The notes: generated by a model from the sequence alone, not told the origin. A stretch of DNA of 64,000 nt from Mogibacterium sp. (GCA_017433975.1 JAFRGD010000017.1:1-64000); one strand, 5' to 3'; counted from the stretch's first letter, positions 50,382-58,795 are shown. A program made the numbers and translations.

Positions 50382-50909
50382 ATGAACAGTGTAGTATTGA
50401 TCGGAAGACTGGCAAGGGATCCGGAGCTGAGATACACTCCGAGCACGCAGACGGCCGTCGCGCACATCACGATCGCTGTTGACCGTCCTGCGGGCCAGGG
50501 CCGCGAGAGAGAAGCCGACTTCATCCGCGTCACGGTGTTCGGCAAGCAGGCCGAGACGGTGGACCGGTATCTGTCCAAGGGCCGCCAGGTCGCGGTACAG
50601 GGCCGCATTCAGACCGGCAGCTATCAGAACAGAGACGGCCAGACGGTTTACACCACGGACGTCATCGCGGACCGCGTGGAGTTTCTGGGCGGCAAGCAGG
50701 ACGGCGGACAGGGCTATGACCGCGGTCAGGACCAGGGCTACAGCCGCAACGCCGGCCAGGGCGGTCAGGGCTACAACCGGAATGCCGGCCAGGGGTACAA
50801 CCAGGGCTACAACAACCCTTCGTACAACGCCCCGGCACAGGATACCGGACTGGGCTTTGACGATTTCCCGGATTCGTTCCAGGCAGCTGAGGAAGATATC
50901 CCGTTCTAA
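50382..50909 (+). CDS. ssb: single-stranded DNA-binding protein
   Basis: 175 aa. The OB fold covers about 1-110: 'MNSVVLIGRLARDPELRYTP', 'DFIRVTVFGKQAE', 'QVAVQGRIQTGSY'. A Gly/Gln/Tyr/Asn-rich linker follows, built from short G-Y-N/G-Q-G-Y repeats, then the acidic C-terminal tip 'EEDIPF' that recruits partner proteins. It protects ssDNA in replication and repair. Confidence 0.97.
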   Translation: MNSVVLIGRLARDPELRYTPSTQTAVAHITIAVDRPAGQGREREADFIRVTVFGKQAETVDRYLSKGRQVAVQGRIQTGSYQNRDGQTVYTTDVIADRVEFLGGKQDGGQGYDRGQDQGYSRNAGQGGQGYNRNAGQGYNQGYNNPSYNAPAQDTGLGFDDFPDSFQAAEEDIPF

Positions 50910-50933
50910 TCTTACGAGGAAAGGAGAACCGCA

Positions 50934-51182
50934 ATGGACAACAACAGAAGACGCAATACTGGCATGAGAAGAAAGAAAGTCTGCCAGTTCTGCGCGGACA
51001 AGGATAAGAAGATCGATTACAAGGATGTAGACACGCTCAAGAACTACATCACTGAGAGAGGCAAGATCCTCCCGCGGAGAGTGACCGGCACCTGCGCTAT
51101 GCACCAGAGAGCCATCACCACTGCCGTCAAGAGAGCCAGAGTCGTCGCGCTGCTGCCGTTTGACGCAGACCTCAACAACTAA
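50934..51182 (+). CDS. rpsR: 30S ribosomal protein S18
   Basis: 82 aa. '[23 protein letters not shown]' followed by '[28 protein letters not shown]' is diagnostic. The C-x-x-C is the start of a zinc-binding (C+) form of S18; two further zinc Cys are not obvious apart from the Cys and His of 'GTCAMH'. It is last gene of the operon, followed by a terminator. Confidence 0.97.
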   Translation: MDNNRRRNTGMRRKKVCQFCADKDKKIDYKDVDTLKNYITERGKILPRRVTGTCAMHQRAITTAVKRARVVALLPFDADLNN

Positions 51183-51209
51183 TCGATCCATCGAATCGAA
51201 CGATCCACG

Positions 51210-51235
51210 AGCGCCGGAATCCCGGCGCTTTTTCG
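51210..51235 (+). terminator. terminator of rpsF-ssb-rpsR
   Basis: AGCGCCGG and CCGGCGCT stem, followed by TTTTTCG. Confidence 0.85.
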
Positions 51236-51368
51236 TTTGCTTTTTTGGCGCATTTTCAGCGCATTTCCTGCGCATTTTGGCCGCCGATATGGTATCATTA
51301 AGGCAAGAAAAGGGAGCGGGCTGCCGGCCCTGGACGAGCCGGCACCGTCCGCAAAAAGGAGGATTTTT

Positions 51369-51728
51369 ATGGCTTTCAAGAGATTGATCATCGAGATCGG
51401 CCAGGGCGTCGACATGCACGGCGGCGACCAGAACAACGCCGTTCTCAAAGCGACCAAGGACGCGATCCATCACTGCTGCATGGCTTGCATTTCCGAGATT
51501 TTTGACATAAAGGACCGCAAGACCGAGGCGAAGATCCACGCGGACATCTACGTGCCGCACCCGGAGCAGGCGGACCCGAACGTGGTCATCGACTACCTGA
51601 GCGGCTGGGCGGTGGACGCAACCGTGCACCAGGGCGGCGCGAACCCGGAGGGCATCGCCCTCGGCGACAAGGGCAAGACCGAGATCACCGTCGCGCTCGT
51701 CGTCCTGACCGTCTACGTCGACTGTTAG
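51369..51728 (+). CDS. Lin0512-family protein
   Basis: 119 aa from ATG 51369 (AAAAAGGAGG upstream). 'RLIIEIGQGVDMHGGDQNNAVLKATKDAI' and 'GGANPEGIALGDKGKTEITVALVVLTVYV' match the Lin0512 family, small proteins of unknown function and unproven enzymatic role. Conserved His, Asp and Gly at 'VDMHGGD' may form an active site. It is 24 bp upstream of the aconitase X genes, in an apparent three-gene operon, so a role in the same pathway is likely. Confidence 0.85.
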   Translation: MAFKRLIIEIGQGVDMHGGDQNNAVLKATKDAIHHCCMACISEIFDIKDRKTEAKIHADIYVPHPEQADPNVVIDYLSGWAVDATVHQGGANPEGIALGDKGKTEITVALVVLTVYVDC

Positions 51729-51752
51729 TGTGAAAAAATGAGGTGATGTGCA

Positions 51753-53027
51753 ATGAAATTAACGCAGGAACAGCAGGCCATCCTTGATGGAAAGCAGGGA
51801 GCGGTGCTTGCAAAGGTCATGAAGACGCTCGTCCAGTACGGTGAGCTCTTCGGCGCGGAGCGGATGGTCCCGATCACGGGTGAATACAACCATCTGGTCA
51901 CGTCGTTCGGACTCAAGGCTTTGACGCCGGTCTACGATCTGCTCGACCAGCTCATCGGCGAGATGGCGGTGTCCAAGCAGAAATTCACGGTCGACCCGCG
52001 GCCGCTCGACCCGAACGTACCGTCCAATCCGATCCAGGACTTGGTATTTAAGAAATTCATGTATTCCCGCCAAAAGGAATACGAGGAACAGCTGAAACAG
52101 CTCGGAATCGCCGGCGACGACGCGTTCACGTGCACGTGCTACATGGACGAGGTCGGCAACATTCCAAAGGAAGGCGACGTTCTGTCGTGGGCGGAGTCTT
52201 CGGCAGTCGTCTACGCGAACTCGGTGCTCGGCGCCCGGTGCAACCGGAACTCCGGCATCATCGACCTGATGGGCGCGGTCGTCGGATACGTTCCGGAGTT
52301 CGGCCTGCTGACCGATGAAGGCCGCAAGGCGACCTGGATCGTCGAGGTCAAGACGACCAAGAAACCAGAGGCCCAGCTCCTCGGCTCGGCCATCGGCATG
52401 AAGGTCATGGAGGACGTCCCGTACGTCGTCGGCCTGGACAAGTGGCTCGGGACCGAGCTGAACGACGAGGCCAAGTCGTACCTCAAGGACTTCGGCGCGG
52501 CGACGGCGTCCAACGGCGCGGTCGGCCTGTACCACATCGACGGCCTGACCCCGGAGGCGGCCAGACTCGGCCGCAGCCTGATCGCGGAAGGCGCACAGAC
52601 CTACGTCATCGACGACGCGGAGCTCCAGCGCGTGTATGACAACTACCCGATCATCTGGAAGAACCCGGACAAGAAACCAAAATTGTGCTTCGTCGGCTGC
52701 CCGCACCTCTCCAAGACCCAGCTCGTCGACTGGTCGAACAAGATCCAGGCGGCGCTTCGCAAGAACGGCAAGTCCAAGGTCGTGATTCCGACGGTCTTCA
52801 CGGCGGCCCCGCAGGTGCTCAAGGAGTTCGAGGGGACGATGGACGGCTACCGCCTCAAGAAAGCCGGCGTCATCCTGTCCTACATCTGCCCGCTGATGTA
52901 CATGAACAACCCGCTCAGCACGAGCATGCCGGTCATCACGTCGAGCAACAAGCTCCGGACGTATACCAGCGCACGGTACTACACCGACGAGGAGATCCTG
53001 GACATTATCACGGGAGGTGATCGCTAA
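51753..53027 (+). CDS. aconitase X catalytic (large) subunit, DUF521 family
   Basis: 424 aa. 'VPITGEYNHLVTSFGLKAL' near 37-55 and 'CTCYMDEVGNIPKEGD' are typical of AcnX large subunits. Cluster-ligand Cys are expected in 'SVLGARCNRNSG' and 'ICPLMYMNNPL'. AcnX enzymes are dehydratases: phosphomevalonate dehydratase in archaea and cis-3-hydroxy-L-proline dehydratase in bacteria. No mevalonate or proline gene is near, so the substrate is open. The end overlaps the small-subunit start (TAATG). Confidence 0.9.
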   Translation: MKLTQEQQAILDGKQGAVLAKVMKTLVQYGELFGAERMVPITGEYNHLVTSFGLKALTPVYDLLDQLIGEMAVSKQKFTVDPRPLDPNVPSNPIQDLVFKKFMYSRQKEYEEQLKQLGIAGDDAFTCTCYMDEVGNIPKEGDVLSWAESSAVVYANSVLGARCNRNSGIIDLMGAVVGYVPEFGLLTDEGRKATWIVEVKTTKKPEAQLLGSAIGMKVMEDVPYVVGLDKWLGTELNDEAKSYLKDFGAATASNGAVGLYHIDGLTPEAARLGRSLIAEGAQTYVIDDAELQRVYDNYPIIWKNPDKKPKLCFVGCPHLSKTQLVDWSNKIQAALRKNGKSKVVIPTVFTAAPQVLKEFEGTMDGYRLKKAGVILSYICPLMYMNNPLSTSMPVITSSNKLRTYTSARYYTDEEILDIITGGDR

Positions 53028-53470
53028 TGAAGACTTTTAAAGGAAGAGTGGTCGCTCCGGGAACGATCTCCGCGGAGGCCGTAGTGTCGCACGAGGGCCT
53101 GAACACGCTCGCGTCGTTCCAAAAGGCGCTGCAGTTCGGCGACAAGACCGCAACGTGCGGCGACCAGAATAACAAAGATCTGTATAACAAGAAGATGGCC
53201 GGCAAGGCGCTCTGCCTGCCAAAGACCATCGGCTCGACCACGGGCGGCCTGGTCCTGTACTGCGCCTGCTCGATGGGCCGGCAGCCTGCGTGCATGCTGT
53301 TCTCCGAGCCGATCGACTCGCTCGCCGCAGCTGGCGCGGTCCTCGCGGACGTCTGGCTGGACGACGTGACGATGCCGGTCGTCGACTCGCTCGGCGACGA
53401 GTTCCTCGCTTACGTGCAGGACGGCATGACGATCACCGTCAAGGACGGCGGCGTCGTCGAAGTCGCGTAG
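53027..53470 (+). CDS. aconitase X swivel-domain (small) subunit, DUF126 family
   Basis: 147 aa. 'GRVVAPGTISAEAVVSHEGLNTLASFQKAL' is the swivel domain start. 'GKALCLPKTIGSTTGGLVLYCA' contains the family's P-x-x-x-G-S-T-x-G-G motif. It is translationally coupled to the large subunit, as in two-subunit AcnX enzymes. Confidence 0.92.
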   Translation: MKTFKGRVVAPGTISAEAVVSHEGLNTLASFQKALQFGDKTATCGDQNNKDLYNKKMAGKALCLPKTIGSTTGGLVLYCACSMGRQPACMLFSEPIDSLAAAGAVLADVWLDDVTMPVVDSLGDEFLAYVQDGMTITVKDGGVVEVA

Positions 53471-53513
53471 CGCAGGGAGGAAGGTGAAAAAGGGGACCGT
53501 CTCCAATTTCACC

Positions 53514-53542
53514 TTTACAGATTTATTCCAAATTGGTATAAT
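53514..53542 (+). promoter_or_regulatory. promoter of the enoate reductase gene
   Basis: TTTACA at 53514-53519, a 17-bp spacer, and perfect TATAAT at 53537-53542. Confidence 0.75.
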
Positions 53543-53594
53543 TATTACAACTGTACACAGATGGTAATTTGCTATCATATAAGGAGGACAATTC

Positions 53595-55655
53595 ATGGAC
53601 AAAAAGTACGAACCTCTATTTACACCGTGGAAGATCGGTGATGTAGAGATCAAGAACAGGATCGTCCAGCCTTCGATGGGCGGCACCTCGCTCTTCGGAT
53701 GGCTTGAGCCTTGCCACTTTGACAAAGAGGCGGCTTACCACATCCTGAACCGCGCGCAGAACAACGTCGGTCTGGTCCTGCCGGGCATGCAGTGCGTCCG
53801 CGACACGATGGGCAGACGCTGGCTGTACAAGAACGACAAGATGTTCAAGGACTTCGCAGAGTGGATGCCAGAGTTTAAGAAGACCGGCTCCAAGCTGTTC
53901 ATCCAGCTCGCCGGCGGCTTCGGCCGTTCCATGGCGATCAACCAGATGATGGTCGACCTGCTGGAGAACCCGACCCTTGGCAAGATCGCAAAGCCGTTCC
54001 TCGACGTCGAGTACTGCTGCGCATCCGCTTCCGAGACTCCAAACCGCTGGTATCCGAGCCTCAACTCCAGACCGCTCACCGTCGAAGAAATTCAGGAGAT
54101 GGTATATGCATTCGGTCAGACCGCCCGCAAGCTCCGCGAGGCAGGCGCTGACGGTGTCGAGATCCACGCCGTACACGAAGGCTACCTGCTCGACCAGTTC
54201 ACCATCGCCAACTGGAACTATCGTACTGACCAGTACGGCGGCTCGTTCGAGAACAGATTCCGCTTCCCGGTCGAGATCGTTCAGGAGATCAAGAAAGAAG
54301 CCGGAGCCGACTTCCCGGTATCGCTGAGATACTCCGTCGTCTCCAAGTGCAAGGGCTGGCTCCAGGGCGCGGTTCCTGGCGAGGAATTCGAGGAGTTCGG
54401 ACGCGACATGGCCGAATCCGAGAAGGCCGTCAAGTACCTCGAGGAGGCCGGCTACGACATGTTCAACTGCGACAACGGTACTTACGATTCGTGGTACTGG
54501 GCACATCCGCCGGTCTACATGCCGCACAACTGCAACCTGCCTGAGGTCGAGCACATCAAGAACTTCACGAACGCTCCGGTCGTCTGCGCAGGCAAGATGA
54601 CGTTCGACGTCGCTGCCGAGGAGATCGCTGCCGGCAAGATCGACGGCGCCGGCTTTGCCCGCCAGAACCTCGTCGACCCAGAGTGGATCAACAAGATCCT
54701 CGACGGCCGCGAGGACGAGATCAAGCCTTGCATCAACTGCCACAACGCCTGCTTCAGTTTCGCGAAGTCCAAGAGCACAGCCAACACCCAGAGCATGGAC
54801 GACTCGCTCCATCTCGCCCGCTGCGCTCTCACACCTCCGACGATGCAGCACAACAAGTACAAAATCATCCCGGCCAAGACGCCAAAGAAAGTCGCCATCG
54901 TCGGCGGCGGTATCGGCGGCATGGAATGCGCGCTGGTTCTCGCAAAGAGAGGCCACACGCCGGTCATCTTCGAGAAGTCCGACAAGCTCGGCGGCATGTA
55001 CCTGTATGCTTCCGCGATGTCCTTCAAGGAAGCTGACAAGAAGCTCCTGAACTGGTACGAGAACGAGCTCAAGAAGTACAACGTCGAAGTCAGATTCGGC
55101 ATGGAGATCGCTTCGGCGCAGTCGCTCCGCAGACAGTTCGACGAGGTCATCGTCGCAACCGGTGCGCGTCCAAAGACGATGCCGATGAAGAACTTCAACA
55201 AGACCATCGGCTTCAAGGAGCTCCTGCTTGAGGATAAGGGTGGCGACAAGATCGTGTTCTTCGGCGGCGGCCAGTCCTCCTGCGAGGCGGCTTACGAGAT
55301 GGTGCTCCAGGGCAAGCACCCTGTCATCGTCGAGTACGCGGACGATCTGATCAACACCCCGGGAACCTGCCTGGCCAACAGCTCGTTCCTGCGTGAGATG
55401 CTCGTCTTCAAGAAAGTTCCGATCTATCTCGAGCACACCATCACCGAGATCGGCGACGGCTACGTCATGGTCGCTGCCAAGGGCGGCGGCGAGCCGTTCA
55501 AGATCGAGTGCGACAGCGTCGTCAACGGCCTCGGCTTCGTTCCGGATCCGATTTCGGCCTTCGAGAAGGGCGTCAAGTACGTCGGTACCGCTGCAAAGTG
55601 GGGCAACCTGCGTGACGTTATCTGGGGCGCTTGGGACGTCTGCATGAAGATCTAG
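53595..55655 (+). CDS. old-yellow-enzyme family 2-enoate / dienoyl reductase (FMN, 4Fe-4S, FAD)
   Basis: 686 aa, AAGGAGG upstream. N-terminal OYE barrel (about 1-370): 'EIHAVHEGYLLDQF' and 'YGGSFENRFRFPVEIV' are the usual substrate and FMN segments. 4Fe-4S ligands are C379, C382, C386 and C410. The C-terminal dinucleotide domain has 'KKVAIVGGGIGGMECALVLAKRGH' near 430 and a second G-G-G-Q-S-S at 'VFFGGGQSSCEAAYEM'. The three-cofactor plan is that of 2-enoate reductase, 2,4-dienoyl-CoA reductase and the bile-acid enzymes BaiCD/BaiH. It likely reduces an activated C=C bond with NAD(P)H. The substrate is unknown. It is monocistronic. Confidence 0.92.
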   Translation: MDKKYEPLFTPWKIGDVEIKNRIVQPSMGGTSLFGWLEPCHFDKEAAYHILNRAQNNVGLVLPGMQCVRDTMGRRWLYKNDKMFKDFAEWMPEFKKTGSKLFIQLAGGFGRSMAINQMMVDLLENPTLGKIAKPFLDVEYCCASASETPNRWYPSLNSRPLTVEEIQEMVYAFGQTARKLREAGADGVEIHAVHEGYLLDQFTIANWNYRTDQYGGSFENRFRFPVEIVQEIKKEAGADFPVSLRYSVVSKCKGWLQGAVPGEEFEEFGRDMAESEKAVKYLEEAGYDMFNCDNGTYDSWYWAHPPVYMPHNCNLPEVEHIKNFTNAPVVCAGKMTFDVAAEEIAAGKIDGAGFARQNLVDPEWINKILDGREDEIKPCINCHNACFSFAKSKSTANTQSMDDSLHLARCALTPPTMQHNKYKIIPAKTPKKVAIVGGGIGGMECALVLAKRGHTPVIFEKSDKLGGMYLYASAMSFKEADKKLLNWYENELKKYNVEVRFGMEIASAQSLRRQFDEVIVATGARPKTMPMKNFNKTIGFKELLLEDKGGDKIVFFGGGQSSCEAAYEMVLQGKHPVIVEYADDLINTPGTCLANSSFLREMLVFKKVPIYLEHTITEIGDGYVMVAAKGGGEPFKIECDSVVNGLGFVPDPISAFEKGVKYVGTAAKWGNLRDVIWGAWDVCMKI

Positions 55656-55658
55656 TGT

Positions 55659-56034
55659 CACCGGTGGCAGAGGCTACTGTCACAACAACAATAAGGGTTC
55701 AATAACGAATGATTCCTTGCTCAAGGGCGGCCTATACGGGCCGCCCTTGTCGCACTGAAGGTCGATCGCTGCGGAATCATTGTCATTGAACCCTTTCTGC
55801 TGAATGATGTAGCAGGCCTCTGCCACCGATGTCCTATCTCGCAATGGGAAAAGGAGGGCGGCTTTCATGGGCCGCCCTTGTCGCGCCGAGAGCCGATCGC
55901 TGCGGAATCATTGTCATTGAACCCTTTCTGCTGAATGATGTGACGGGCCTCTGCCCCGGTGTACTATCTCGCAATGGGAAAAGGAAGGAGGCCTTTGCGG
56001 GCCGCCCTTGTCGCGCCGAGAGCCGATCGCTGCC
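55659..56034. repeat. 130-bp hairpin-forming unit repeated about 2.3 times
   Basis: GGGCCGCCCTTGTCGC recurs at 55738, 55869 and 55999 (periods 131 and 130), each followed by a conserved body with CGATCGCTGCGGAATCATTG and CTATCTCGCAATGGGAAAAG. The first unit is the most palindromic: outer stem 55659-55674 / 55816-55831, middle stem 55693-55716 / 55773-55795, inner stem 55723-55732 / 55739-55748. The third unit is cut off within its first 35 bp. Confidence 0.85.
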
Positions 56035-56039
56035 GCTGC

Positions 56040-56286
56040 TTCTCGGATTTGTTACTTCTGCGGGCTTGAGCGGCCGAGAAGTAATAATGATCGATGTGTC
56101 ATCGAGTCGATTCGCGCGTCTGGTGCTGTCCGATCTCTCGGATCTCAGCGACCGCGACTCGTTTTTTATAATTTTAGAATAAAAAACCCGGCCTTGACAA
56201 AAGATGTCGAGGCCGGGGAGCGAAAACGAGAGCGTGTTTTGTTACTTCTGCAACTGAGAGGGTGCTAAAAGTAATAAATGCGAAGT
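56040..56286 (+). repeat. paired 35-bp palindrome unit, copy 3
   Basis: Palindromes at 56051-56085 and 56241-56275, starts 190 bp apart. Arms are GTTACTTCT with AGAAGTAAT or AAAAGTAAT. Outer flanks are 'TTCTCGGATTT' and 'AAATGCGAAGT'; the latter is identical to the flank of copy 1. The interior carries unrelated terminator-like hairpins. Confidence 0.85.
56104..56217. terminator. opposed terminator-like hairpins inside the palindrome pair
   Basis: CGAGTCG...CGACTCG followed by TTTTTT (about 56104-56167) reads on the plus strand. CCCGGCCTTGACA / TGTCGAGGCCGGG (56187-56217), preceded by AAAAAA, reads on the minus strand, though no minus-strand gene is near. Confidence 0.5.
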
Positions 56287-56357
56287 TTCGATGTGCTTCC
56301 GCCCGACCAGCCTCCGGACGACGTGCTGCCGCGGGGCTTCGTTCCCAGGGTACAACC

Positions 56358-56386
56358 TTGACAAGGGCAGGTGGAAGTTGTATTAT
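56358..56386 (+). promoter_or_regulatory. promoter of the TetR-CPBP operon
   Basis: TTGACA at 56358-56363, a 17-bp spacer, and TATTAT at 56381-56386. Confidence 0.8.
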
Positions 56387-56396
56387 AATTAGCGTT

Positions 56397-56414
56397 ATAT
56401 AACGATAGTTATAT
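56397..56414 (+). promoter_or_regulatory. TetR-type operator (inverted repeat)
   Basis: ATATAAC-GATA-GTTATAT, a perfect 7-4-7 palindrome covering the expected start site. It is likely the autoregulatory site of the downstream TetR protein. Confidence 0.75.
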
Positions 56415-56434
56415 CAAGAGAGGGAGCTTGTCTT

Positions 56435-57040
56435 ATGCCACCAAGGACAAAGATTTCAAAAGACATGATCATAGACGCGGCCGTTGAAGTCGTCCGGCAA
56501 GGCGGCTTTGAGAACGTCAACGCGAGGACGGTCTCCGAGCGGCTGCACTGCTCGACGCAGCCGGTCATGTACCATTTCGCGACCATCGACAGCCTGAAGC
56601 GGGCAACTTACGCGCGGGTCGACCGCCTGCATTCGCAGTACATGATGAACATTCCGCCCGCACAAGACCCGGTGCTGGGGATCGGTCTGAACTATATCCG
56701 CTTTGCTGTGGAGGAACCGCAGCTGTTCCGCTTCCTGTTTCAGTCCGGATACGCGGAGGAAAACAGTCTGCTGGAGATGATCGACTCCGAAGAGCTGCTT
56801 CCGATCCTTGCAGCCATGCAGGAGGGCGCGGGGTTGCGTATGGAAAAGACCAAGGAGATCTTTCTGACCGTCGCTCTGTTTGCCCACGGGTATGCGAGCA
56901 TCATTGCGAACAACGGTCTGGAATACGACGAGGCGTTGATTGCGGAGCACCTGGAACGCGCGTGGAACGGTGCTTTTCTCGCGGCCACGCAGGAGGAGAC
57001 TACGTCCACGCAGGAGGAAAACGATGAAGAAACTGTATAA
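56435..57040 (+). CDS. TetR/AcrR-family regulator
   Basis: 201 aa. The HTH covers about 12-55: 'MIIDAAVEVVRQGGFENVNARTV' then 'LHCSTQPVMYHFATIDSLKRATY', where 'QPVMYHFATIDSLK' stands for the usual x-x-Y-x-H-F. The C-terminal ligand domain covers about 75-185. It overlaps the CPBP protease gene by 17 bp. The palindrome at 56397-56414 and the shared transcript point to autoregulation together with the protease. Confidence 0.9.
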   Translation: MPPRTKISKDMIIDAAVEVVRQGGFENVNARTVSERLHCSTQPVMYHFATIDSLKRATYARVDRLHSQYMMNIPPAQDPVLGIGLNYIRFAVEEPQLFRFLFQSGYAEENSLLEMIDSEELLPILAAMQEGAGLRMEKTKEIFLTVALFAHGYASIIANNGLEYDEALIAEHLERAWNGAFLAATQEETTSTQEENDEETV

Positions 57041-57755
57041 AAAAAGTGAAATCACCTTTGCGATCCTGTGGATCGTGATCTACACCGTGGTCATGGGGAC
57101 GTTACAGAACAATTTTGGACTGGATTCGCTGTGGCACATGGTTGGATTGATCGCGATTGCCGCAGCGATGTACCTGTTTGTCAGCAGAAACGGAATCATG
57201 GAGAAATACGGATTGACCGGCTGGGCGAAGAACAGCCGGGCCATGCTGTGGTTCTTCCCGCTGTGGTTCATCTCCTGCCTGAATCTCTTCAGCGGCTTTT
57301 CGCCGGATTATCCGGTGCCGGGAGTGATCTATGCGGCGGTGTCCATGGCCATCATCGGCTTTGTGGAGGAACTGCTCTTCCGCGGATTCCTGTTCAAGGC
57401 CATGTTGAAAGATGGCAATGTAAAAGCGGCTGTCATCGTTTCTTCCATTACGTTCGGACTTGGGCATATCCTGAATCTATTCACCGGGCAGGATCTGGTG
57501 GGGACGCTCAATCAGGTGGTCTTTGCCATTGCCGTCGGCTTTATCTTCACGATGGCGTATTACAAGAGCGGCAGCCTGCTGCCGTGCATCCTGGCACATA
57601 GTTTGATCGACGTATCCTCGGTGTTCGCCGCGGACGAAGGGTCGTACCGTTTGGATATGATCCTGCACATCGCCACAATTATCATAGCCGTGGCTTATTG
57701 CGTCTATCTGGCGAAGCGCGTCGAGACGCCGGCAATCAACAGGACCGCCGCGTAG
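57024..57755 (+). CDS. CPBP-family intramembrane glutamic protease (Abi/CAAX protease-like)
   Basis: 243 aa from ATG 57024, set by CAGGAGG. About eight hydrophobic segments. The motif 'GFVEELLFRGFLF' holds the paired glutamates E115/E116 and Arg, 'SSITFGLGHILN' the first His, and 'SLLPCILAHSLID' the second. In bacteria such proteases act in bacteriocin immunity, maturation or membrane stress. Overlap with a TetR gene suggests an inducible response. Composition is lower in GC than the neighbours. Confidence 0.9.
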   Translation: MKKLYKKSEITFAILWIVIYTVVMGTLQNNFGLDSLWHMVGLIAIAAAMYLFVSRNGIMEKYGLTGWAKNSRAMLWFFPLWFISCLNLFSGFSPDYPVPGVIYAAVSMAIIGFVEELLFRGFLFKAMLKDGNVKAAVIVSSITFGLGHILNLFTGQDLVGTLNQVVFAIAVGFIFTMAYYKSGSLLPCILAHSLIDVSSVFAADEGSYRLDMILHIATIIIAVAYCVYLAKRVETPAINRTAA

Positions 57756-57767
57756 AAGCGTATCACA

Positions 57768-58655
57768 TTACTTCAGCTCGAACTTCTTCATGTGCGACAG
57801 GAAGATCTGCTCCGCGAGCGACAGGAGCGCCGGGTCGCGGTAGGCGAGGCCGTACACGAAGTCGATCGGCGGGGCGACCGGGATGCAGACGATCCGGTCG
57901 TCTGACGCGACGATGCGGCAGTACTCCTCCGCGTGCATGGCGATGCCGAGGCCGGCCTTGACCAGGTCGACGCTGCCCGTGGAGCTGCCTTCGTAGACGA
58001 TGTCCGGCGTGATGCCGGTGCGGTTGAACTCGCGGAGGATCAGGCGAGAGAGTGTGGTCCCGCGCGCCGGCAGGAGCAGCCGCTCTCCGGCGAGGTCCTT
58101 GAGCGAAAGGGTGGCGTTGCCCGCCTTCGGATGGTCCGCGCGGAGGATGACGTCGATCTTGCTCCGGACGATCGGCATGAAGCGGTAGTCCTCCGGCTCT
58201 TCGCGGAAGAGCTCAAAGGTCGGGAACGCGTTGACGAGGCCGTTCCGGAACAGCTCGTACAGGCCGAGCTCGTCGGTCTCGACGACCTGGAAGGCGATAT
58301 CCGGGTGCTCTTCTTTGAACGAGACGACGTACTTAGCCATGTCGTAGTACTGCGGGTTCTGCATCGTGGCGATGATGAGCGAGCTGTCCGAGCGGGTGCG
58401 CATGTCCTCGAGGGTGATGCGCGCCTTGTCGTACAGGTCCGCGATCTGCGTCGCGTATTCCATGAACGTGCGGCCCGCCTCGGTCAGGCGGATGCTCCGC
58501 GTGGTCCGGTCAAAAAGCAGAACGCCGAGTTCCTTCTCCAGCGTCTTGATATGCTTGGAGAGCGAAGACTGCGAAATGAACAGTATATTGGAAGCGGTGC
58601 TGAAGCTCATGCACTCCGCTAAGGTTACGAATTCTTTGATATATGATGTATCCAT
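57768..58655 (-). CDS. LysR-family regulator (CysB/CynR-like)
   Basis: 295 aa from ATG 58655; the longer open frame to 59009 runs through the riboswitch region and is not coding. The HTH is 'MSFSTASNILFISQSSLSKHIKTLEKELG'. The effector domain covers about 90-290. It is divergent from the riboswitch-controlled permease, but the permease control elements look self-sufficient, so regulation of it by LysR is uncertain. It converges on the CPBP gene with a 12-bp gap. Confidence 0.9.
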   Translation of the reverse strand: MDTSYIKEFVTLAECMSFSTASNILFISQSSLSKHIKTLEKELGVLLFDRTTRSIRLTEAGRTFMEYATQIADLYDKARITLEDMRTRSDSSLIIATMQNPQYYDMAKYVVSFKEEHPDIAFQVVETDELGLYELFRNGLVNAFPTFELFREEPEDYRFMPIVRSKIDVILRADHPKAGNATLSLKDLAGERLLLPARGTTLSRLILREFNRTGITPDIVYEGSSTGSVDLVKAGLGIAMHAEEYCRIVASDDRIVCIPVAPPIDFVYGLAYRDPALLSLAEQIFLSHMKKFELK

Positions 58656-58760
58656 GCGATTCCTCCTGCTATCTTTTACAATAGTATTGTCGCACAATTT
58701 ATTCCGCTTTGCAAGGAATATGTTGCGTTTATAGAATAGAACCCCCGGGGCGGGTTTCGG

Positions 58761-58789
58761 TTGACAAAGCGGCACACAGCGCTTAAAAT
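58761..58789 (+). promoter_or_regulatory. promoter of the riboswitch-permease transcript
   Basis: TTGACA at 58761-58766, a 17-bp spacer, and TAAAAT at 58784-58789. It begins about 10 bp before the aptamer. Confidence 0.85.
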
Positions 58790-58795
58790 AGAGGC

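Larger units (their letters stand above)
55656..56434. other. 778-bp gene-free region rich in hairpins and repeats
   Basis: Contains, in order, a 130-bp repeat array (to about 56034), the third 35-bp palindrome pair (56040-56286), two terminator-like hairpins between the palindromes, and the TetR promoter and operator. No credible coding frame is present. Confidence 0.65.

Noticed and set aside
49949..51235. Replication origin next to rpsF-ssb-rpsR
   Set aside because: No dnaA, dnaN or gidAB genes and no DnaA-box cluster were seen.
1292..56275. CRISPR interpretation of the 35-bp repeats
   Set aside because: Only two copies per locus, about 155-165 bp between them, variable centre inside the repeat itself, and no cas genes.
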